A stretch of DNA of 10,755 bases from Chloroflexota bacterium (GCA_030271555.1 JARXKQ010000021.1:1-10755), one strand, 5' to 3'. Shown: positions 1 through 6,907, numbered from the stretch's first letter. Notes: generated from the letters alone by a model not told the origin. Program-made: numbers and translations.

Positions 1-627
1 CTCGTAGTACTCCTGCGAGATGGCGAACGCCGGCACGGCTGAGAGGACCGCCTCCATGGCCGCCGCGACGGTGCCCGAATAGGTGATGTCATCGCCCAGG
101 TTGGCGCCGTAGTTGATGCCCGACGCGACGAGATCGAAGCCCATGTCGAAGTAGCCCAGCAGGGCAAGGCTGACCGCATCGGTGGGTGAGCCGTCGGCCG
201 ACCCGGCGTGCGAGCCGTCCGCCAGCGTCCGTTCGCGCACCCGCAGCGGACGCATGAACGTCTTGGTGTGGCCGACCGCCGACTGGTTGGTATCGGGCGC
301 GAGCACGTACACATCGCCCAGCGGCTCGAGCGCTGTCTTGAGCGCCAGCAGGCCGAGCGAGTCGATGCCGTCGTCGTTGGTGACCAGGATGCGCGGCCGC
401 GTATCCCATTCGGCAAGCGGTCGCGCCTTCCGGGGACGCGCGCTGACCGCATTGGTGCGCCGTTTGCGAGCGGCAACAGGCTCTCCCCGCTCGCGATCGA
501 CGTCACGTCGCTCGACCCGTTCGGCCTCGCGCCCGATATCGGAATCGCCGCCGGAATCGCCGCCTAAACCACCGCCAGGATGGGGCGCACCGCCGTCCGA
601 CCCGGCGTCGGGATCGCGTGGCCTCAC
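1..627 (-). CDS. surE: 5'/3'-nucleotidase SurE, C-terminus beyond the left edge
   Basis: SurE is a metal-dependent phosphatase that dephosphorylates nucleoside 5'- and 3'-monophosphates in the cytoplasm. Of this gene, 209 codons are visible. The signature ILVTNDDGID sits at residues 80-89, APDTNQSAVGHTK at 110-122 and GINYGANLGDD at 170-180, followed by YSGTVAAAMEA. The predicted metal ligands Asp85, Asp86, Ser116 and Asn172 have the same spacing as Asp8, Asp9, Ser39 and Asn95 of the Thermotoga enzyme. The only ATG, GTG or TTG in frame upstream of the core is GTG at 627-625, which overlaps the TGA of the upstream membrane protein gene (GTGA). That gives about 78 extra N-terminal residues, Gly/Asp-rich and then Arg-rich, that normal SurE lacks. 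A GGAGGT lies 16 nt upstream of the GTG, rather far for a ribosome site. Family assignment is very secure; the start is less so. Confidence 0.93.
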   Translation of the reverse strand, partial: MRPRDPDAGSDGGAPHPGGGLGGDSGGDSDIGREAERVERRDVDRERGEPVAARKRRTNAVSARPRKARPLAEWDTRPRILVTNDDGIDSLGLLALKTALEPLGDVYVLAPDTNQSAVGHTKTFMRPLRVRERTLADGSHAGSADGSPTDAVSLALLGYFDMGFDLVASGINYGANLGDDITYSGTVAAAMEAVLSAVPAFAISQEYYE

Positions 628-1895
628 TGCGCGGGCTCGGCCGACCTCCGGGTGCGTTTCCGCGTTTTTGGCTCGGCGGCTGCTTCGGCGACTGGCGGCA
701 CAACCGAATCTGGCGCCAACTCGATGCCTGCTCCGGTGGCCGGGGCGGGTGCCTTGGGCACTCTGACCACGCGCCCCTCGCGCTCGCCCACAAGCTGGGC
801 GGCGCGCGTGGTCACGTCGCGCGGCACGTTGGCGTTGCGCGCCAGGTAGTGCTGCACGAACGCGGCGATGATCGCGGCGAACGGCAGGGCGAATATCGCG
901 CCCGCGATGCCGGCGATCTTGATGCCGACCAGGACGGCCACGAGAACGACGACCGGGTGGATGCCCACCGCCTTGCTCATGACCCGCGGCGTCACCACGT
1001 TGCCCACCAGGAACCAGCCGATGCCCACGACGACCAGCGTGGGTATGACCGCGTCCGGCTTGGTGAGCAGCGCAATGACGATCGGCGGTGCCCACGATAG
1101 GAGCGGCCCGAAGAACGGGATCAGCTGCAGCACGCCCGCGAGCGACGCGGACACGGGCAGGAACTGCAGGCCGAACATCAGGTGGGCGACGGCGACGACA
1201 CCGGCGAACACCAGGCCCTGGATCGCCTGGCCTCGAATGAAACCGCCGAACGACGTCGAGACGCTCGTCTCGAAGAGGCGCGCCGTCTCGCTGTAGCGCG
1301 GCGGCACGAGCCGGTTCAGATACGCCAGCATGCGCTCCTGGTCGAGCACGATGAATAGCGACAGGAAGATGACCAGCAACAAGTTGCCCACGATGCCCAG
1401 GCTGAAGATCGCCAGGTCGGTCAGCGGCCCGACCAGCTTGTCGCCCAAGTTCCCCAGGTTGCCCAGCAGATCCTGCGCCGCGGTCACCAGGTTGACCTGG
1501 AAGCCCAGCCCCGCCAGGCCGTTCTGAAGCCCGGCCAGCGTCTCAGGCAGGCGGGCCTGGAGGTTGGGTAGGTTTGCCACGAAGTCGGTGATCGACCCGG
1601 CCAGGCTGCCGGCGACGATCAGGGTGATCGCCGACAGGCCCAGGAACAGCAGCACGTAGACCGCGGCCACGACCGCGACACGCGGCAGCTTGGGAAACGC
1701 GCGCAGGATCAATCCCACGAGCGGCGACAGCATGAATGCCAGCAGCCATGCCAGCAGCAGGATCAGCAGGATGTCGTTGAAGAAGCTGACGATGACGCTG
1801 ATCTGCGCGAGCAGGACCAGCGCAAGCACGAGCGTGCCGAGCACCAGCGCGGCATGCAGCCAGCGACGTTCCGACTCGGGCAGCTGCAGTTCCAT
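624..1895 (-). CDS. AI-2E family transporter (PF01594-type polytopic membrane protein)
   Basis: This 423-residue integral membrane protein has the layout of the AI-2E/PerM/YdiK family. Some members have been linked to autoinducer-2 export or Na+/H+ exchange, but the substrate of most is unknown. Two hydrophobic segments follow a short polar N-terminus (about residues 13-65), a third lies near 72-95, and then comes a soluble stretch rich in LPNLQARLPETL. Further segments follow at about 160-185 and 225-245, and then a dense C-terminal membrane block. That block carries the family-typical QLIPFFGPLLSWAP and VVTPRVMSKAVGIHPVVVL motifs. The last roughly 60 residues form a Pro/Ala/Glu-rich tail ending in basic KTRKRTRRSAEPAQ, presumably cytoplasmic. 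The ATG at 1895 has no Shine-Dalgarno site, but a TAGACT box lies 9 nt upstream. The gene is divergent from trpS and overlaps surE by 4 nt, so the two are probably co-transcribed. The transported substrate cannot be inferred here. Confidence 0.9.
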   Translation of the reverse strand: MELQLPESERRWLHAALVLGTLVLALVLLAQISVIVSFFNDILLILLLAWLLAFMLSPLVGLILRAFPKLPRVAVVAAVYVLLFLGLSAITLIVAGSLAGSITDFVANLPNLQARLPETLAGLQNGLAGLGFQVNLVTAAQDLLGNLGNLGDKLVGPLTDLAIFSLGIVGNLLLVIFLSLFIVLDQERMLAYLNRLVPPRYSETARLFETSVSTSFGGFIRGQAIQGLVFAGVVAVAHLMFGLQFLPVSASLAGVLQLIPFFGPLLSWAPPIVIALLTKPDAVIPTLVVVGIGWFLVGNVVTPRVMSKAVGIHPVVVLVAVLVGIKIAGIAGAIFALPFAAIIAAFVQHYLARNANVPRDVTTRAAQLVGEREGRVVRVPKAPAPATGAGIELAPDSVVPPVAEAAAEPKTRKRTRRSAEPAQ

Positions 1896-1959
1896 CGGCT
1901 TGTGAGTCTAGCCCCGCCAAATCGCCACCTGAGGGCGCGTCGGCGACAATCAGCGCGTC
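1896..1959. promoter_or_regulatory. Divergent intergenic promoter region between the AI-2E transporter gene and trpS
   Basis: These 64 bp must drive both divergent operons. On the minus strand TAGACT (1910-1905) lies 9 nt before the transporter ATG. On the plus strand GACAAT (1945-1950) lies 9 nt before the trpS ATG. Neither gene has a Shine-Dalgarno site, and neither box has a convincing -35 partner. This spacing would give very short leaders or none. The region is too short for a T-box or tryptophan attenuator. These are visual matches only. Confidence 0.4.
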
Positions 1960-2955
1960 ATGCGTGTCTTTTCCGGCATTCGCGCTTCGGGCGACAAGAC
2001 GCTCGGCAACTACAGCGGCGGTTTTCGGCAATACGTCTCGACCCAGGAAGAGGCCGCGCGCGCTTCCGGCGAGGCGTTCTTCTGCGTCGTCGACCTGCAC
2101 TCGATCACCACTCCGTTCGAGCCGGACGCCCTGCGCGAATCGACGCTGTCGGTGGCAGCGTGGCTGTTCGCGACCGGGCTCGATCCGGAACGCTCGACGG
2201 TGTTCGCGCAGAGCCACGTGACAGCCCACGCCGAGGCCGCGTGGCTGCTCAGCGCTGTCACTTCGTTTGGCGAGCTGCGCCGCATGACCCAGTTCAAGGA
2301 GAAGTCGGAAGGCCAGGACTTCGTCAGCGCGGGGCTATTCACGTATCCCGTGCTGATGGCCGGCGACATCCTGCTGTACCAGGCGGACACGGTGCCCATC
2401 GGCGATGACCAGCGCCAGCACCTGGAGCTGGCGCGCAACGTGGCCGAGCGCTTCAACCAGCGCTTTGGCGAGACGTTCACCGTGCCGCGCGGTGTCTACC
2501 CGGTCGCGGGCGCGCGCGTGAAGAATCTGCAGGAACCCGATCGGCTGATGTCGACGACGCGCGGCGCGCCGGCCGGCGACGTGCGCCTCGTTGATGCGCC
2601 CGACGACATCCGCCGCAAGTTCAAGACGGCCGTGACCGATTCGGGCCGCGAGGTCGTGCATGACCTCAAGAGCAAGGCGGGCATATCCAACCTGATCGAG
2701 ATCCTGTCCGTCACGACCGGTGATTCGATCAAGCAGATCGAGGCGCGCTACGAAGGCCAGGGCTACGGCCAGTTCAAGCTCGATCTTGGCGAGGCCGTCG
2801 TGCAGATGCTTGCGCCATTCCAGGCGCGCTATCGCGAGCTGCGCGCGGACGACGTCGAGCTGCGCCGGATGCTCGCGCGGGGCGCGGAAAAGGCTGCGGC
2901 CGCCGCCGCGCCAACCCTTGCCCGTGTGTACGAGCGGATGGGCTTCGTCCGCTAA
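1960..2955 (+). CDS. trpS: Tryptophan--tRNA ligase (TrpRS)
   Basis: This class I aminoacyl-tRNA synthetase charges tRNA-Trp with tryptophan. It has 331 residues, normal for bacterial TrpRS. The N-terminus MRVFSGIRASGDKTLGNY contains the HIGH-equivalent TLGN at residues 14-17, like the TIGN of E. coli. The segment AGDILLYQADTVPIGDDQRQHLELARNVAERFN is the strongly conserved TrpRS core that binds tryptophan. In the KMSKS position the sequence is RLMSTT (195-200), so both lysines of KMSKS are absent. RLVDAPDDIRRKFKTAVTDSG follows, as expected downstream of KMSKS. The ATG start gives the expected N-terminus without extension. There is no Shine-Dalgarno site; a GACAAT box lies 9 nt upstream. It is the first gene of a likely operon, with thrC 5 nt after its stop. 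Identity is very secure. Confidence 0.96.
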   Translation: MRVFSGIRASGDKTLGNYSGGFRQYVSTQEEAARASGEAFFCVVDLHSITTPFEPDALRESTLSVAAWLFATGLDPERSTVFAQSHVTAHAEAAWLLSAVTSFGELRRMTQFKEKSEGQDFVSAGLFTYPVLMAGDILLYQADTVPIGDDQRQHLELARNVAERFNQRFGETFTVPRGVYPVAGARVKNLQEPDRLMSTTRGAPAGDVRLVDAPDDIRRKFKTAVTDSGREVVHDLKSKAGISNLIEILSVTTGDSIKQIEARYEGQGYGQFKLDLGEAVVQMLAPFQARYRELRADDVELRRMLARGAEKAAAAAAPTLARVYERMGFVR

Positions 2956-2960
2956 CTCCA

Positions 2961-4079
2961 ATGCGAATGAGCGACGTCCTGCGCCAGCTCCGCGCGCAGC
3001 GCACGACCGACGATGCGCGGCCGCGGCTGATGGAGCGCTACGCGGCCTTTCTGCCGTTGACGCCGGCGACGCCCAACCTGTCGCTGGGCGAAGGCTTTAC
3101 GCCGCTCATCCACGCGCGCAACCTGGGCCGGCTGCTGGGTCTGCCGCTGCTCTATCTCAAGGTGGAGGGCGTGAATCCCACGGGCTCATTCAAGGATCGC
3201 GGCATGGTCCTGGCAGTGGCCAAAGCGCTCGAAGATGGCGCGCGGGCGATCATCTGTGCCTCGACCGGCAACACTGCCGCCAGCGCCGCGGCCTACGGCG
3301 CGGCCACAGGGCTCGAGGTCATCGTGGTCATCCCCCAGGGCCAGATCGCGACCGGCAAGCTGCTCCAGGCGCAGATGGCCGGCGCCAGGGTCGTGGGAGT
3401 CGACGGCAACTTCGATGCGGCGCTCCAGGCGGTGCGCTACCTGGTCGACGATGCGCGCGATTCAGAGCGACGTGTAGCGCTGGTCAACTCGGTCAACCCG
3501 CATCGGCTGGCCGGCCAGAAGACGGCGGCTTTTGAAGTCTGCGAGGACCTGGGCGGGGCGCCCGACTACCTGGCTATCCCCGTGGGCAACGCCGGCAACA
3601 TCTCTGCCTACTGGCAGGGCTTCACCGACTATCGCGACGCGGGCATGGTCGAGACACGGCCGGTCATGCTGGGTTTTCAGGCAGCCGGCGCCGCGCCACT
3701 CGTGCTGGGCGCACCGGTGGGCGATCCCCATACCGTCGCGACGGCGATCCGCATCGGCAATCCCGCGTCGGCCGACAAAGCAATCCGCGCGCGCGACGAA
3801 TCGGGCGGCGCGATCGAGGCCGTCACCGATGACGAGATCCTGGCCGCGTACCGTGACCTGGCGCGGCTCGAAGGCATCTTCTGTGAGCCCGCATCTGCCG
3901 CGTCATTGGCAGGCATTCGCAAGCTTGCTGCCGATTCGCGGATCGATCCGGGTGCGACCATCGTGTGCGTGCTGACCGGTCACGGCCTGAAGGATCCCGA
4001 CACCGCCATGCGCAACGTCGCGCCCACGCTGACTGCCGCCGCGGACGCCGGCGCGATCCGGGACGTGCTCGATTGGTAG
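2961..4079 (+). CDS. thrC: Threonine synthase
   Basis: This PLP enzyme converts O-phospho-L-homoserine and water to L-threonine and phosphate, the last step of threonine synthesis. It has 372 residues and matches the short bacterial form. GEGFTPLIHARNLG lies near residues 43-56, and the PLP-lysine motif NPTGSFKDRGM puts the Schiff-base lysine at Lys78. ASTGNTAASAAAYGAATG follows. The phosphate-binding loop VGNAGN is at 208-213, and CVLTGHGLKDPD near the C-terminus is typical. ATG 2961 is taken as the start; ATG 2967, two codons later, is equally possible, and neither has a clear ribosome site. The gene lies 5 nt after trpS and 7 nt before thrB. That pairing places it in threonine synthesis rather than among the related dehydratases or cysteine synthases. 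Confidence 0.95.
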   Translation: MRMSDVLRQLRAQRTTDDARPRLMERYAAFLPLTPATPNLSLGEGFTPLIHARNLGRLLGLPLLYLKVEGVNPTGSFKDRGMVLAVAKALEDGARAIICASTGNTAASAAAYGAATGLEVIVVIPQGQIATGKLLQAQMAGARVVGVDGNFDAALQAVRYLVDDARDSERRVALVNSVNPHRLAGQKTAAFEVCEDLGGAPDYLAIPVGNAGNISAYWQGFTDYRDAGMVETRPVMLGFQAAGAAPLVLGAPVGDPHTVATAIRIGNPASADKAIRARDESGGAIEAVTDDEILAAYRDLARLEGIFCEPASAASLAGIRKLAADSRIDPGATIVCVLTGHGLKDPDTAMRNVAPTLTAAADAGAIRDVLDW

Positions 4080-4086
4080 GGCGCCT

Positions 4087-5022
4087 GTGAACCTGCAGCG
4101 CGGCCAAGTTACCGTTGAGGCGCCGGCGTCGTCGGCCAACCTGGGGCCCGGCTTCGACGCGCTCGCCCTGGCGCTCGACCTGCACCTGCAAGTAACGGTG
4201 ACCCCGCTCGACTCCGGCAGCGAGCAGCTCGTCGTGGAGGGCGAGGGCGCGGATGAGATCGGCATGGACGCGGGCAATCGCTTCCTGATCGGACTGGAGC
4301 GCGGCCTGCAGGCCGCGGGCCTGGAGCCGCCGGTGATGCGGATCGAAATGCGCAACGAGATTCCGCTGGCACGCGGCCTGGGCTCGTCCGCTGCTGCCGT
4401 CGTCGCCGGGCTGCGCGCGGCCGAGGCGATGGCCGGGACCGAGCTGGGGCTGGATCGGCTCCTGGCCATCGCGACCGAGGTCGACGGCCACCCGGACAAT
4501 GTCGCCGCAGCGCTGCTGGGCGGCTTCGTGATCGTTGCCCGGGACGACGCCCGAATCCCGCGCGCGGCGCACTTCGAGCCCCCTGATGATCTTGTGGCCG
4601 CGCTCTTCATCCCGGCGCTGGCCCTGCGGACGGCGGAGATGCGCGCGGCGCTGCCCGCCCAGGTCGCGCACGCCGACGCGGCGCACAACATCGGCCGCGC
4701 GGCATTGGTCGTGGCCGCCCTCACGGCCAATCGCCCCGAACTCCTCGCTGCCATGGCCGACGATCGCTTGCATGAGCCCTACCGCGCCGAACACTTCGCG
4801 GCACTGCCGGACCTGGTCGCCGCGGCGATGCGGGCAGGTGCGCTGGGCGCGTCGCTGTCAGGCGCCGGGTCGAGTGTTATCGCGCTGTGCAGTGACGCTG
4901 CCGCTGCCGCACGGGTCGCCGCGGCGCTGGAGACCGCTGCCGCGAGCGCCGGCGTCGAAGGTCGCGCGTCGGTCGTTCGGCCCACCGCCGCCGGCGCGCG
5001 CCTGGTGAGCGCCACGAGCTGA
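4087..5022 (+). CDS. thrB: Homoserine kinase (GHMP family)
   Basis: This enzyme phosphorylates L-homoserine with ATP to O-phosphohomoserine, the substrate of the adjacent threonine synthase. It has 311 residues and the three GHMP-family motifs. PASSANLGPGFDAL is at residues 13-26, and the ATP-binding loop PLARGLGSSAA has GLGSSAA at 97-103. DGHPDNVAAALLGGF is mid-protein, and the C-terminal GASLSGAGSS is at 254-263. The start is GTG 4087, with a weak AGGG 5 nt upstream that overlaps the thrC stop. Its TGA shares one base with the ATG of birA (TGATG), so the two are probably translationally coupled. Homoserine dehydrogenase, the preceding step, is not in the window. Confidence 0.95.
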   Translation: MNLQRGQVTVEAPASSANLGPGFDALALALDLHLQVTVTPLDSGSEQLVVEGEGADEIGMDAGNRFLIGLERGLQAAGLEPPVMRIEMRNEIPLARGLGSSAAAVVAGLRAAEAMAGTELGLDRLLAIATEVDGHPDNVAAALLGGFVIVARDDARIPRAAHFEPPDDLVAALFIPALALRTAEMRAALPAQVAHADAAHNIGRAALVVAALTANRPELLAAMADDRLHEPYRAEHFAALPDLVAAAMRAGALGASLSGAGSSVIALCSDAAAAARVAAALETAAASAGVEGRASVVRPTAAGARLVSATS

Positions 5023-5801
5023 TGGCTTTCCCGGCGCGGCTCGAGCAATTCCGCGCCATCGACTCCACGCAGCGCGTGGTGCGCGAGTGGCTCGAGGCCG
5101 GCGAGCCGGAGGTTTGCGTCGCTGTCGCCGATCACCAGAGCGCCGGTCGCGGCCGCCTGGGTCGCGAGTGGATGGCGGCGCCGGGATCGGCGTTGCTCCT
5201 GTCCGCCGGCTTCCGGCCCAATGGCCTGTTGCCGCGCCACGGCTGGCGCCTGGCGGCGATCGTTGCCCTGGCGATGCGCGACGCGGCCGAGGAAGTGGCC
5301 GGCCTGGCCGACGGCACCATCTGGCTCAAATGGCCCAATGACCTGGTGGCGCTCGTCGAGCACCGTGGCGTCGTCAAGGTGGCGGGCGTGCTGGGCGAAT
5401 CAGTCAGCAGTCCCAGGTGGGTTCAGTCGGCCGTGATCGGTATCGGCGTCAATGGCAATTGGAAGTCGGCCGACTTTCCCTGGTTGCTGGCCTCAGCCAT
5501 GACCAGCCTGCGCCAGCTATCGGGCAACCGGCCGATCGATCACGCTGCCCTGCTGGACGCCTTCCTGGCCCGCCTCGAGCCGCGCTATGAGGCGCTGAGC
5601 GCCGGGATCTTTGATGCCGCGGGGTGGAGCGTCACCCAGATCACGACCGGCCGCCAGGTGGTCGTCGACTTGGCCGGCGAATCGTTGCTCGGCACGGGTG
5701 CCGGCGTCGATCCGGAAACCGGCGCTTTGCTGCTCGATGTTGCCGGCGGCGGGCGGCGCGTGATTGACAGCGGCGAGGTCACGCGCTGCCGGGTGAGCTA
5801 G
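5022..5801 (+). CDS. birA: Biotin--[acetyl-CoA carboxylase] ligase, monofunctional (no DNA-binding domain)
   Basis: This ligase activates biotin with ATP to biotinyl-5'-AMP and attaches it to the carrier lysine of biotin enzymes. It has 259 residues. IDST at 13-16 opens the biotin-binding site, and GRGRLGREW at 42-50 is the adenylate-binding loop. WLKWPNDL is at 101-108. VKVAGVLGE at 118-126 carries Lys119, equivalent to the catalytic Lys183 of E. coli. IGIGVNGNW follows, and a C-terminal domain (about 212-258, with GTGAGVDPETGALLLD) is typical of the family. There is no N-terminal helix-turn-helix, so it should not act as a biotin-operon repressor. All catalytic residues look intact, so this genome should contain at least one biotin-accepting protein. 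The accB homologue further along this window lacks the acceptor lysine. The stop codon overlaps that of the convergent sulfotransferase. Confidence 0.94.
   Translation: MAFPARLEQFRAIDSTQRVVREWLEAGEPEVCVAVADHQSAGRGRLGREWMAAPGSALLLSAGFRPNGLLPRHGWRLAAIVALAMRDAAEEVAGLADGTIWLKWPNDLVALVEHRGVVKVAGVLGESVSSPRWVQSAVIGIGVNGNWKSADFPWLLASAMTSLRQLSGNRPIDHAALLDAFLARLEPRYEALSAGIFDAAGWSVTQITTGRQVVVDLAGESLLGTGAGVDPETGALLLDVAGGGRRVIDSGEVTRCRVS
5798..5801. other. Shared CTAG: stop codons of convergent birA and sulfotransferase genes
   Basis: The palindrome CTAG supplies TAG on the plus strand (5799-5801, end of birA) and TAG on the minus strand (5800-5798, end of the sulfotransferase). The genes meet tail to tail with a 4-bp overlap and no room for a terminator between them. 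Confidence 0.85.
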
Positions 5802-6709
5802 GCGGGCAGCGCGGCCTTTCCGCGAGTGATCCAGTCATATGAATCACCGGCGAGCTCGCGCAGCCGCTCTTCGAAGTGGGCGATCTCCGCTGGCGTCAGG
5901 AGGCTCGCCCAGTCGCGCGTCCCGCCCGAGCGGAAGAAGTCGCCGGGCGACTTCCAGATGTCCAGGTGCGCGTCTGGCGCGGCGTTCAAGGCGCGCGACC
6001 GCATTGACTTGAGGGTCGCGGCGTCCACGTACGCCGGCCACGTTGCTTCGTCGATGGCGACACCCAAAGCACCGGCCACGCGGCGCATCTCGGTGTCGAG
6101 GTCGTTCCACATGTCCTGGTAGTGGAACAGGTGAACGTTGGGCTCCGAGCGCGCCGCCCAATAGGTGCCAACCTGCTCGCAGTAATCGGCCAATCCGTTC
6201 GGACCGCTGCCCGTGGGTCCTCGACTGTTGTCGATGAACCAGCGCAGGAAAGGTGCGGCCTCCTCCGGGGCGTCCTCGTGATCGGGTGGCGGCTCGTACT
6301 CGCCCGCGACGGCCTCACGTAGCGCGGCGGTGTTGTCCTGTTTCATGTTGAGGCCGTGGTCGCGATCCGATAGCGCTACGTCGAGCGGATGGCGGATGAC
6401 CGCGATGAAGGTGTTCTTGGGATTGAACGGCAAGCCGTCGAGCGGCGTATGGGTCTTCACAAAGCGTCGCGTCGTCTGGGCGTCGAGCAGCCCAAAGATC
6501 TCTTCCTCATGGCGGATCTGCATGTCAATCCAGGGCGAGATCGTGCCGATTGGCGGCAGATCCGTGGTCTGCCGAAGGAGCATGCCGACGATGGTCTGCA
6601 TCCACGTGGTGCCGCTCTTGGAAGGGGTGGTGATGATCACATCGTCGCCGCGCAGCCTGAAGCGCTGCCAGCGGTCGCTGTCGGCAATGAAGCCGTGGTA
6701 ATGGCGCAT
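5798..6709 (-). CDS. Sulfotransferase, PAPS-dependent (cytosolic-type sulfotransferase domain)
   Basis: The protein (303 residues) should transfer sulfate from PAPS to a hydroxyl or amine acceptor; the acceptor cannot be told from sequence. The 5'-phosphosulfate loop TTPSKSGTTWMQTI has K31-S-G-T-T-W36. The likely catalytic base is His87 in FVKTHTPLDGLPF. The 3'-phosphate site is VIRHPLDVALSD, with Arg106 and Ser114. The C-terminal FRSGGTRDW replaces the family's RKGxxGDW. There is no signal peptide or membrane segment, so it is probably cytosolic. The ATG at 6709 has no Shine-Dalgarno site but has TACCAT 7 nt upstream. It is a single gene pointing into birA and away from the sigma-acc operon. 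No partner for PAPS synthesis is nearby, so its presence between housekeeping operons may reflect insertion of an accessory gene. Confidence 0.9.
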   Translation of the reverse strand: MRHYHGFIADSDRWQRFRLRGDDVIITTPSKSGTTWMQTIVGMLLRQTTDLPPIGTISPWIDMQIRHEEEIFGLLDAQTTRRFVKTHTPLDGLPFNPKNTFIAVIRHPLDVALSDRDHGLNMKQDNTAALREAVAGEYEPPPDHEDAPEEAAPFLRWFIDNSRGPTGSGPNGLADYCEQVGTYWAARSEPNVHLFHYQDMWNDLDTEMRRVAGALGVAIDEATWPAYVDAATLKSMRSRALNAAPDAHLDIWKSPGDFFRSGGTRDWASLLTPAEIAHFEERLRELAGDSYDWITRGKAALPA

Positions 6710-6731
6710 TCGCTGGATGGTACAAGCGTCC

Positions 6732-6755
6732 GTCCGGACCCCGGCCAGGGCCGGG
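6732..6755. repeat. Adjacent palindromes: GTCCGGAC and CCCGGCC-AG-GGCCGGG
   Basis: The perfect 8-bp palindrome GTCCGGAC (6732-6739) abuts a 16-bp inverted repeat with 7-bp arms and a 2-base centre (6740-6755). Read as RNA, it folds into a 6-bp GC stem with loop CAGG. No T-run follows, so it is not a standard terminator. It could be an operator between two divergent promoters, but palindromes this short also arise by chance at this GC. Confidence 0.35.
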
Positions 6756-6871
6756 TGCCGGGCGGTAAGCGCGTAGCAGCGGCCCGCAGGCCAGCTGCGA
6801 AGCTAAAACCAATGGGTCCGCGCACGGCCACGGCCCTCTTCGGTCAGGGTCGGATACTTAGGTGTAACGGC

Positions 6872-6877
6872 TAGACT
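6872..6877 (+). promoter_or_regulatory. Candidate -10 box TAGACT for the sigma factor-acc operon
   Basis: TAGACT matches TANNNT and is identical to the box upstream of the AI-2E transporter gene. A start site 6-7 nt downstream falls at about 6884. The resulting leader of about 24 nt contains AAGGAG and GGGAAGGA before GTG 6908. No good -35 element was found 16-18 nt upstream. Confidence 0.4.
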
Positions 6878-6907
6878 TCCGCGGTGTTAAGGAGAGGGAA
6901 GGACCGC

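Larger units (their letters stand above)
6710..6907. promoter_or_regulatory. Divergent control region between the sulfotransferase gene and the sigma factor-acc operon
   Basis: This is the longest gene-poor stretch in the window, at about 198 bp. TACCAT on the minus strand (6722-6717) lies 7 nt before the sulfotransferase ATG. TAGACT on the plus strand (6872-6877) should start transcription near 6884. Between them is an inverted repeat at 6740-6755, next to an 8-bp palindrome. Local GC is lower close to TAGACT, with GGATACTTAGGTGTAACGG just upstream. No clear -35 TTGACA or ECF-type GGAAC box was seen. No tRNA, riboswitch or ORF was recognised here. Confidence 0.45.

Noticed and set aside
182..766. 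Plus-strand open frame of about 194 codons across the surE start region
   Set aside because: The SurE motifs on the opposite strand and the GTGA coupling explain this DNA. The plus-strand translation is Ser/Arg/Pro-rich and without motifs.
3823..4794. Long open frame of about 323 codons on the minus strand
   Set aside because: It lies opposite thrC/thrB, which carry unmistakable family motifs. Long antisense frames are common in GC-rich DNA, and its translation is Arg/Gly/His-rich with no recognisable domain.
6740..6755. Rho-independent terminator
   Set aside because: The stem is GC-rich, but no T-run follows on either strand and it is not downstream of any gene; both flanking genes point away from it.
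6884..6907. GTG 6884 as the start of the sigma factor
   Set aside because: It is possible as a leaderless start after TAGACT, but it would make the AAGGAG tract coding and needs TTA, AGG and AGA codons unlike the rest of the gene. GTG 6908 is preferred, with moderate confidence.
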